NCBI GenBank assembly: GCA_945836835.1
Contig: CAMAML010000022.1
Coordinates: 1 to 10,722 of the forward strand
Source of the DNA: an uncultured cyanobacterium
GTDB lineage: Bacteria; Cyanobacteriota; Vampirovibrionia; Gastranaerophilales; Gastranaerophilaceae
DNA length: 10,722 nt
Reading direction: 5' to 3'
The notes beneath the pieces are model-generated. The model searched no databases. It was not told where the DNA came from and saw only the letters and a list, made by a program, of their open reading frames with translations. Below are positions 1 through 4,316 of the stretch, piece by piece. Position numbers and translations under genes: made by a program. Every line of letters begins with the position of its first letter. Within the stretch, counting starts at the first letter, position 1.

Positions 1-427
1 TAAACGGCTTGTAATCAACATAATATATGACATGTGCTGAAAAAGTAGTTGTAGAAGGATTGTAAATAGCAAACCCGCTACCGTCACTCAATCGGACAAC
101 TATCCCGTCATTTATTTTCTCCGTTTCCGCACCGTTGAAATGCTTTGCAAGGTATTTATTATACCAATCCATAGTCGCATCGGGATTGAGGTTTAGATTT
201 TCGCCTTCGATGCTCCAATAATCTTCATCGCCGTTTTCAACGCTCGACAATTTTACGGCTTGGTTCATTGTTGTGTAGAATTTTTTCATCTTCGTCACAA
301 CGACCTTCTTTTTGTAGTTGCTCATCACGGTCGGTAAAGTCAACGCCGCCACAATGCCGATTATGCCAAGTGTAATTAACACTTCCGCAAGCGTGAAGGC
401 GTTGAGCTGTTTATTTTTTTTGTCCAT
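1..427 (-). CDS. Type IV pilin-like / pseudopilin protein (partial, C-terminus outside window)
   Basis: The first 142 residues of a prepilin-like protein are visible; the gene runs off the left edge. After a short, polar, Lys-rich leader (MDKKNKQLNA) comes a class III signal: FTLAEVLITLGIIGIVAALT, with Phe at +1, Glu at +5 of the mature protein and an unbroken hydrophobic helix to about residue 32. The residue before the cleavage point is Ala10 rather than the usual Gly. A prepilin peptidase would cut there, and the protein would enter a type IV pilus or type II secretion-like fibre. The remainder (residues 38-142) is polar, with no recognised domain. The ATG at 427 is chosen because AGGAGG (435-440) lies 7 nt upstream and the leader begins there. 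It is transcribed divergently from the XRE regulator. Proteins of this style occur in many copies in Gastranaerophilales genomes; the substrate or role of this copy cannot be read from sequence. Confidence 0.9.
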   Translation of the reverse strand, partial: MDKKNKQLNAFTLAEVLITLGIIGIVAALTLPTVMSNYKKKVVVTKMKKFYTTMNQAVKLSSVENGDEDYWSIEGENLNLNPDATMDWYNKYLAKHFNGAETEKINDGIVVRLSDGSGFAIYNPSTTTFSAHVIYYVDYKPF

Positions 428-455
428 AAATCATCCTCCTGTTTGTTGTGCTATT

Positions 456-479
456 GTCGGCTTGGTAAAGCCGACCTAC
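456..479 (-). repeat. REP-like palindrome with 5' GTAG (RAYT-type)
   Basis: Read on the minus strand this is GTAG followed directly by the perfect hairpin GTCGGCTT-TACC-AAGCCGAC (8-bp stem, 4-nt loop). A GTAG tetranucleotide beside a GC-rich palindrome is the hallmark of REP elements mobilised by RAYT (TnpA-REP, Y1) transposases. It sits in the predicted untranslated leader of the pseudopilin mRNA, between the promoter and the ribosome binding site. There is no T-run after it, so it is not a standard terminator. Assignment as REP is inference, because copy number cannot be seen here. Confidence 0.55.
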
Positions 480-527
480 TCGACTGATACCGTTTAATAT
501 TTTTTTATACTAATTTACTTCCGACAA

Positions 528-600
528 TATAGTATCTTATACAATTATTTTAGCATGTTTTACTAAATTTGTCAAGATTATATAGTATTTATTACAATTA
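528..600. promoter_or_regulatory. Pair of 20-bp direct repeats, candidate operators of the XRE regulator
   Basis: Bases 528-547 and 581-600 match at 17 of 20 positions (TATAGTAT, then CTTA or TTAT, then TACAATTA), with starts 53 bp apart. The core of the left copy, GTATCTTATAC (532-542), is an inverted repeat; the right core (585-595) is a near-palindrome. The left copy covers the predicted start of pseudopilin transcription and touches its -10 box; the right copy covers the -35 box of the XRE promoter. Two further TATACTAA half-like sites lie at 506-513 and 616-623 in the opposite orientation. This layout fits autorepression by the XRE protein plus control of the divergent pseudopilin gene, but binding is inferred. 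Confidence 0.45.
547..575 (-). promoter_or_regulatory. Promoter of the pseudopilin gene
   Basis: On the minus strand there is a consensus -35 TTGACA (570-575), a 17-nt spacer and -10 TAAAAT (547-552), preceded by TGC as an extended -10. Transcription would start near 540, giving a leader of about 113 nt that contains the REP-like hairpin. Confidence 0.65.
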
Positions 601-621
601 TCATTAGACAAAAAATATACT
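592..621 (+). promoter_or_regulatory. Promoter of the XRE regulator gene
   Basis: A -35 TTACAA (592-597), an 18-nt spacer and -10 TATACT (616-621) place the transcription start near 628, about 17 nt before the ATG. The -35 box is inside the right copy of the direct repeat, as expected for an autorepressed gene. Confidence 0.5.
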
Positions 622-644
622 AACATGGTTAAAAAGGAAAAATC

Positions 645-971
645 ATGGCAACATTTAAAGAAAATTTCGGAAAAAGGATACAAGAAATAAGAAAAAGTAA
701 AAAACTTACGCAGGAAAAACTTGCGGAGGCTATCGGGTTGGACACTCCTAATTTGAGCAACATTGAACGGGGCAAACGGTTTGTCACATCCGATACATTA
801 GAAAAAATAGTTAAGGCTCTCGGGGTTGGGGAAAAGGATTTGTTCGACTTTGAGCATATGAAAAACAGAGAGGAGCTTATAAAATCCATAAACGAGATTT
901 TAAACACCTCCGACACCAAAGAAATCGAGTTTTACTACAGGATGATTACTCTTTGCAGGGAAAGAGGCTAA
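645..971 (+). CDS. XRE-family helix-turn-helix transcriptional regulator
   Basis: This 108-residue protein has a Cro/C1-type helix-turn-helix over about residues 8-66. It contains the usual RIQEIRKSKKLTQEKLAEAI positioning helix and the recognition helix region TPNLSNIERGKR, followed by the TLEKIVKALGV helix. The remaining 40 residues are charged and helical, probably for dimerisation; no effector or enzyme domain is visible. The cytoplasmic protein should bind DNA as a dimer. The start follows AAGGAAA (634-640) at normal spacing. It faces away from the pseudopilin gene, and the shared intergenic region holds a repeated candidate operator, so autoregulation and control of the pseudopilin gene are likely but unproven. 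It is a single-gene transcript converging on rex, with 29 nt between the two stop codons and no clear terminator in that gap. It could also be a phage-derived or housekeeping regulator; the target is unknown. Confidence 0.9.
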   Translation: MATFKENFGKRIQEIRKSKKLTQEKLAEAIGLDTPNLSNIERGKRFVTSDTLEKIVKALGVGEKDLFDFEHMKNREELIKSINEILNTSDTKEIEFYYRMITLCRERG

Positions 972-1000
972 TTCCACCCTCCCCCCAAAAAGGTCTGCAA

Positions 1001-1615
1001 CTATATATTATAAGTAAACTGCAAAAAGTTACCCATAATGTTTTCGTTCCAAACCTGCACGTCCGACGGGACATCCAGCACGGCGGGGGTGAAATTCCAA
1101 ATATATTTTATGTCCGATTTTACCAAATAATCCGCGGTTGACTGTGCATAAACCCTCGGGACAGTCAAAATCGCAATATCCACGTTGGATTTTCGTGCCA
1201 AATTTTCCAGCTTTTTTATGTCCAAAATCGGCTTTGAGTTTACCATACCGCCGATTTTACTCTTGTCGTTGTCAAAAAGTGCCAAAATATTCAGTCCGTA
1301 GTCTTGGAAGTTGTCGTACTTTGCAAGTGCCGAACCCAAATTTCCCGCACCGATAATAAACGCTTTTTTGTTTTTTGCAAACCCTAGGGTCTTTTCTATT
1401 GAAACTTTAAGTTCTTTTACGATATAACCGACGTTGCTTTTGCCCGAATTGTTCAACACGCTTATGTCTTTTCTCACTTGAGAATCGTCCACTTTCAATA
1501 GCGTTGCAAGCTGTTTGCTCGAAATATACTCGATGTTTTTGGCGATATAATCAGTCAAAATACAATGATAAAGCGTCAACCTGTTTATAACTTTTTCAGA
1601 AATTTTTTTTTGCAT
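1001..1615 (-). CDS. rex: Redox-sensing transcriptional repressor Rex
   Basis: Rex senses the NADH/NAD+ ratio: it binds operators when NADH is low and releases them when NADH accumulates, derepressing fermentation and NADH-oxidising genes. The 204-residue length is normal (about 205-215). Residues 1-60 form the winged helix (YISSKQLATLLKVDDSQVRKD, then the wing GKSNVGY). Residues 84-180 form the Rossmann domain with the NAD(H) loop GAGNLGSAL (89-97), the acidic FDND (114-117) after strand 2, DIAILTVP (146-153) and NFTPAVLDVP (174-183). The swapped C-terminal helix ends FLQF. The usual FGEFG ahead of the wing is changed to LNNSG. The start is preceded by AGGATT 4-5 nt upstream. A small Lys-rich gene lies 18 nt upstream on the same strand. 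No good Rex operator (TTGTGA-N6-TCACAA) was found in the window. Its presence fits a strictly fermentative anaerobe. Confidence 0.95.
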   Translation of the reverse strand: MQKKISEKVINRLTLYHCILTDYIAKNIEYISSKQLATLLKVDDSQVRKDISVLNNSGKSNVGYIVKELKVSIEKTLGFAKNKKAFIIGAGNLGSALAKYDNFQDYGLNILALFDNDKSKIGGMVNSKPILDIKKLENLARKSNVDIAILTVPRVYAQSTADYLVKSDIKYIWNFTPAVLDVPSDVQVWNENIMGNFLQFTYNI

Positions 1616-1633
1616 AATCCTAAATCCGACCTG

Positions 1634-1786
1634 TTATTTCATATCTTCGGGATGATTTGAGTTTGAGAGTTTTATTTCGTAATACTCGTTTTTGTCGATG
1701 TTAACCCCCATATCCTTTGTAGATACGGTAAACTTCTTCTTTTTTTGTTTTTGTTTCAGAATATTATCAATAAAACTTTTTATCAT
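1634..1786 (-). CDS. Small Lys-rich hypothetical protein upstream of rex
   Basis: This is a 50-residue reading frame beginning MIKSFIDNILKQKQKKKK and ending LSNSNHPEDMK. The first 18 residues make a short amphipathic, strongly basic helix; the rest is polar with a KNEYYEIKL strand-like stretch. I do not recognise a family. It ends 18 nt before the rex start codon, so the two are probably co-transcribed. There is no Shine-Dalgarno sequence before the ATG. A TATAAT box (1793-1798) lies so close that the predicted transcription start falls on the start codon, so the mRNA may be leaderless. A longer frame from a GTG at 1822 exists but has no ribosome binding site and would span the promoter. It is either a real small protein or an untranslated rex leader. 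Confidence 0.45.
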   Translation of the reverse strand: MIKSFIDNILKQKQKKKKFTVSTKDMGVNIDKNEYYEIKLSNSNHPEDMK

Positions 1787-1792
1787 ACCCGA

Positions 1793-1821
1793 ATTATAAC
1801 ACGAACGAAACAATCCTGCCA
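1793..1821 (-). promoter_or_regulatory. Possible promoter for the small gene and rex
   Basis: The minus strand has a perfect -10 TATAAT (1793-1798), but the hexamer 17 nt upstream, TGGCAG (1816-1821), is a poor -35. Transcription would start near 1786. The same hexamer read on the plus strand is the -35 of the divergent yibE/F promoter. Confidence 0.4.
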
Positions 1822-1844
1822 CATATGTTTTTTTGTGGTATATT
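1816..1844 (+). promoter_or_regulatory. Possible promoter of the YibE/F gene
   Basis: On the plus strand CTGCCA (1816-1821), a 17-nt spacer and TATATT (1839-1844) preceded by TGG (an extended -10) predict a start near 1851. The leader would then be about 17 nt and would use AAAGG (1857-1861) as the ribosome binding site, rather than the stronger but more distant AAGGAGGG (1847-1854 region). Confidence 0.4.
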
Positions 1845-1867
1845 CAAGGAGGGATGAAAGGTTTACC

Positions 1868-2965
1868 ATGAGAAAAATTTTTATAATTATTTTTGCGTTT
1901 TTGTTTAACGTTTTACCTGCGTTTTCGTTAGGGGAAAACGAGCTTCCGTCGGAAGTCGGACGGGTTATTGAGACGGAATACCAAGACATCGAAAACCTTC
2001 AACAGGGGACTAATTCCACAAAACAACTCGTAACCGTAAAAATCGAGAGCGGAAAATTTAAGGGGCAAACAACGACCATCGATAATATGCTGACGGGTAA
2101 CCCTGCTTACGACATCCCCGTAAAAAAGGGGGATAGGGTTATTTTACACGTGGAATGCGACACCCCCGAATTTCAAGATTTTGAAAACACAAACTTTTTT
2201 ATAGCCGACCTCAAGCGGGACAATTCGCTTACGGGTTTAGCAGGGATTTTTTGTATCCTGCTCGTTTTTGTCGGGAAGAAAAAGGGCGTAAGGAGCTTAA
2301 TCTCAATCGGCACAACGGTCGGACTTATATTTTTTCTGCTAATTCCGCTTATCCTTCACGGAGTTTGTCCGATAATTTCGACCGTAATAATCTGTATCCT
2401 CTCAACCGTCATAACGGTTTACCTTGTCGGCGGGGTTAACGCAAAAAGCACCTCGGCAATCATCGGAACCGGCGTTAGTCTTATTACGGCGGGCGTTCTT
2501 GCACTGTTGACTATTTCACTTGCAAACCTCACGGGGTTTGCGGGTGAAGAAACCATGTTTTTATATTCCGCACACTCGGGGCTTGATTTTAAAGGGATAC
2601 TGGCGTCAGCGATGATTTTGGCGGCACTCGGCGCGCTAATGGACACCGCGGTTTCCATTGCAAGCACGATTAACGAAATCCACGAAACCGATAAGTCCCT
2701 TGGGGGGAAAGAGCTGTTTAAATCGGGAATGAATGTGGGGCGTGACATCATCGGGACAATGTCAAACACGTTGATTTTGGTTTATTTGGGGAACTCCCTA
2801 CCGCTTGTTCTGCTGTCAAACAACATTGATTTGCAGAAATTTTTCAACCTAAATCAGGTTGCAACGGAAGTAGCCTCCGCCCTAATCGGGAGTATCGCAA
2901 TACTTTTATGCGTGCCGTTTACGGCACTTGTCGCCGCACGGATGATTAAAAGGCAGAGTGACTAA
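1868..2965 (+). CDS. YibE/F family integral membrane protein
   Basis: This 365-residue protein has a Sec signal or N-terminal anchor (MRKIFIIIFAFLFNVLPAFS). An extracytoplasmic beta-rich stretch follows (about residues 25-115, including VTVKIESGKFKGQ and VKKGDRVILHVE), then about seven to eight membrane helices from residue 120 to 357. The family's conserved block is present: LAALGALMDTAVSIASTINE (251-270), then GMNVGRDIIGTMSNTLILVYLG (287-308). YibE/F proteins are widespread in fermentative bacteria and sometimes split into two genes; this is the fused single-gene form. Their function is not established, and a transport role is only a guess. ATG 1868 is chosen over an upstream in-frame start at 1745 because the signal peptide begins here and AAAGG lies 6 nt upstream. 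A five-codon frame (ATG at 1854) ends at ATGA overlapping this start. The gene stands alone, divergent from rex and convergent with aroE. Confidence 0.88.
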   Translation: MRKIFIIIFAFLFNVLPAFSLGENELPSEVGRVIETEYQDIENLQQGTNSTKQLVTVKIESGKFKGQTTTIDNMLTGNPAYDIPVKKGDRVILHVECDTPEFQDFENTNFFIADLKRDNSLTGLAGIFCILLVFVGKKKGVRSLISIGTTVGLIFFLLIPLILHGVCPIISTVIICILSTVITVYLVGGVNAKSTSAIIGTGVSLITAGVLALLTISLANLTGFAGEETMFLYSAHSGLDFKGILASAMILAALGALMDTAVSIASTINEIHETDKSLGGKELFKSGMNVGRDIIGTMSNTLILVYLGNSLPLVLLSNNIDLQKFFNLNQVATEVASALIGSIAILLCVPFTALVAARMIKRQSD

Positions 2966-3039
2966 GAGTGGTGCTTACGAGCCTAATCGGCTCTGCCGGC
3001 TCCATATTCTCGCTACCCGTACTCCTACGAATTATTCGG

Positions 3040-3070
3040 GGTGTCGGCGGAGTAACGTCCGACCGACACC
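3040..3070. repeat. Strong hairpin, 12-bp stem
   Basis: GGTGTCGG (3040-3047) plus CGGA (3048-3051) pair perfectly with TCCG (3058-3061) and CCGACACC (3063-3070). There is one bulged A at 3062 and a GTAACG loop. It shares its last two bases with the larger CCATACGG/CCGTATGG fold, so the two may compete. Confidence 0.7.
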
Positions 3071-3081
3071 ATACGGATTGG

Positions 3082-3106
3082 GGGACTTCGTCCCACGGAG
3101 CCCTAC
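3082..3106 (-). repeat. Second GTAG-adjacent REP-like palindrome
   Basis: On the minus strand GTAG (3103-3106) runs into GGCTCCGT-GGG-ACGAAG-T-CCC, giving a 9-bp stem with one bulged base and one wobble pair. The GTAG-plus-palindrome layout is the same as at 456-479, although the palindrome sequence differs. It is enclosed by the CCATACGG/CCGTATGG arms. REP identity is inferred. Confidence 0.4.
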
Positions 3107-3153
3107 CGAAAATTCGTCCGTACGGAAATCCGCCACCCGTATGGAGAGGGTGA

Positions 3154-3182
3154 AAGTTGCGTGTAATTGGCACTCGTAACTT
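3154..3182. repeat. Hairpin immediately after the aroE stop codon
   Basis: AAGTTGCG (3154-3161) pairs with CGTAACTT (3175-3182), including one G-U pair; two further pairs (TG/CA) form beyond a small bulge around a TAATTGG loop. It begins 1 nt beyond the aroE stop (3184-3186). It may protect the aroE mRNA 3' end; no T-run is present on either strand, so intrinsic termination is doubtful. Confidence 0.4.
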
Positions 3183-3183
3183 A

Positions 3184-4029
3184 TCAATCACAATTTTCCC
3201 AAAACGCTATTTTCATCTCGGCAAAGTCAGGTGTTTGCCCGAGCCAAATTTTCTGTGCCGCAATAGCCTGCCTTACAAGCATATCCGCCCCGTTAACCGT
3301 TCTCAACCCCAGTACTTCCGCGGTTTTCAACAACACCGTCTTTTTAGGGTTATAGATAATATCATAGATCAATGCGGTTTTTGGCAAAGTTTCCAGCTCC
3401 GCCCGCTCTATTGGCGTCATATCCGCCGAGTACCCCTGCATTCCAATTGGAGTTGTGTTTACGACTGCGTCATAATCGGACAAATTCTTGAACCTGTCTA
3501 TCTGGTACGCCGTAAAAGTTATGTTCGGAAATTTTGCCCTTAAAAACTTCATATACCCCAAGGCGTTCGGGATGTTTCGTGTGTAGACGCCGATTTCCGC
3601 CACCCCGCATTCGCTCAAGCCCATAACGACTGCCCTGCTTGCTCCGCCCGTACCGAGTACGGCAACTTTCTTTTCGCTCAAAATAATGTCCTCGGGAATT
3701 GCCGTCCGAAACCCGACAACATCCGTGTTATATCCGCTCAAAGTTCCGTCGGAGTTGATTTTTACCGTATTAATCGCTCCCGTAATATCAGCGTAATTGT
3801 CAAATTCGTCCACAAAAAGTGCCATAGGAACCTTATGCGGAATTGTTACGTTGAACCCGAGATAATTTTCTCTTCTAAGCGTTTTAATTCTGTCGACAAG
3901 ATTTTCCGGTGAAGTCTCCAAAATCTCGTACCGAGCATCACGCCCGAGGCTTTTGAACCCCGCGTTATGGATATAAGCAGACATCGAATGCCCCAGTGGA
4001 TAACCTATCAGTCCGAATTTTTCCGTCAT
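3184..4029 (-). CDS. aroE: Shikimate dehydrogenase (NADP+)
   Basis: AroE reduces 3-dehydroshikimate to shikimate with NADPH in the cytoplasmic pathway to chorismate and aromatic amino acids. The 281-residue length is typical. Substrate-domain motifs are GYPLGHSMS (9-17) and NVTIPHK (60-66) with the catalytic Lys66. The second catalytic residue is Asp103 in YNTDVVGF. The nucleotide-binding loop is GTGGASRAV (126-134), followed by VNTTPIGM (190-197), DIIYNPKKT (223-231) and NGADMLVRQA (246-255) with the substrate-contacting Gln254. AAGGAG (4038-4043) lies 8 nt before the ATG. It follows yidD by 59 nt but has its own promoter, so it is probably transcribed independently of the flagellar operon. 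All key residues are intact, and nothing suggests the quinate-type paralogue. Confidence 0.96.
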   Translation of the reverse strand: MTEKFGLIGYPLGHSMSAYIHNAGFKSLGRDARYEILETSPENLVDRIKTLRRENYLGFNVTIPHKVPMALFVDEFDNYADITGAINTVKINSDGTLSGYNTDVVGFRTAIPEDIILSEKKVAVLGTGGASRAVVMGLSECGVAEIGVYTRNIPNALGYMKFLRAKFPNITFTAYQIDRFKNLSDYDAVVNTTPIGMQGYSADMTPIERAELETLPKTALIYDIIYNPKKTVLLKTAEVLGLRTVNGADMLVRQAIAAQKIWLGQTPDFAEMKIAFWENCD

Positions 4030-4068
4030 AAACTTTGCTCCTTGTCGAGTTTTTTAATCTACAAAAGA

Positions 4069-4097
4069 ATTATACAAAAAAATCCCGCCTATGGCAA
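4069..4097 (-). promoter_or_regulatory. Promoter of aroE
   Basis: On the minus strand -35 TTGCCA (4092-4097), a 17-nt spacer and a consensus -10 TATAAT (4069-4074) predict transcription from about 4062, leaving a leader of about 33 nt. The -35 box lies in the last codons of yidD, just ahead of its stop, and inside the terminator stem. Confidence 0.65.
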
Positions 4098-4101
4098 CGG
4101 G
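4076..4101 (-). terminator. Intrinsic terminator at the 3' end of the flhA-yidD transcript
   Basis: Reading the minus strand, CCC-GTT-GCC-ATA-GGC-GGG can form a six-pair GC stem with a GTT bulge (4084-4101), followed by ATTTTTTT (4076-4083). The yidD stop codon TAG (4089-4091) is partly in the loop. The stem is short and bulged, so termination may be partial. Confidence 0.5.
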
Positions 4102-4295
4102 TCGTATCCGCCTTCGTGCCACGGATGACATTTGGAAATCCGCTTGACACCCAGCCAAATCCCTTTCACAACCCCGTATTTTTCGATAGCCTGCCTTGTA
4201 TACTCTGAACATGTCGGGGTAAATCTGCAAGTCGGCGGAGTGAACTTTGAAAAGAACTGATAAACTTTAATCAACCCCAAACAAATTCTTTTCAC
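4089..4295 (-). CDS. yidD: Membrane protein insertion efficiency factor YidD
   Basis: This is a 68-residue inner-membrane-associated protein that helps YidC insert and fold membrane proteins. The family signature is complete: CRFTPTCSEYTRQAIEKYG (23-41), then KCHPWHEGGYDPLP (55-68). A hydrophobic, amphipathic N-terminal helix (residues 4-17) docks it to the membrane. The start is GTG at 4293-4295, preceded by GGGAGG (4302-4307) at a 6-nt spacing. It follows flhA by 21 nt on the same strand and is the last gene before a terminator. yidD usually sits in the rpmH-rnpA-yidC cluster, so this position after an export-gate gene is unusual. It may simply share the transcript, or it may assist insertion of the multi-spanning FlhA. 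Confidence 0.96.
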   Translation of the reverse strand: MKRICLGLIKVYQFFSKFTPPTCRFTPTCSEYTRQAIEKYGVVKGIWLGVKRISKCHPWHEGGYDPLP

Positions 4296-4316
4296 ACAAA
4301 ACCTCCCGTAAATTTC

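Larger units (their letters stand above)
2966..3183. repeat. GC-rich hairpin-packed intergenic region between converging genes
   Basis: These 218 bases carry no credible gene but are much richer in G+C than other gaps here. Palindromes follow each other almost without break: GAGCC/GGCTC (2979-2993), CGAAT/ATTCG (3028-3038), a 12-bp stem at 3040-3070, CCATACGG/CCGTATGG (3069-3076 with 3137-3144), CGGATT/AATCCG (3074-3079 with 3127-3132), a 9-bp stem at 3082-3103, CGAA/TTCG (3107-3116), CCGTACGG (3118-3125) and an 8-bp stem at 3154-3182. No T-run follows any of them. The position between two 3' ends is typical of REP/BIME-type repeat clusters. A structured RNA, or Rho-independent function without a U-tract, are alternatives. 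Overlapping open frames of 61-81 codons run through only because stops are rare in GC-rich sequence. Confidence 0.6.

Noticed and set aside
972..1000. Shared terminator between the convergent XRE and rex genes
   Set aside because: Only 29 bases separate the stop codons, and no stable stem or T-run is visible there on either strand.
1745..1867. N-terminal extension of the YibE/F protein by 41 residues
   Set aside because: The extension lacks a ribosome binding site, runs across the predicted promoters and would bury the signal peptide that starts at 1868.
2946..3191. Overlapping open frames of 61-81 codons on both strands in the yibE/F-aroE gap
   Set aside because: They coincide with palindromic, GC-rich sequence where stops are rare, lack ribosome binding sites and overlap the ends of two certain genes.
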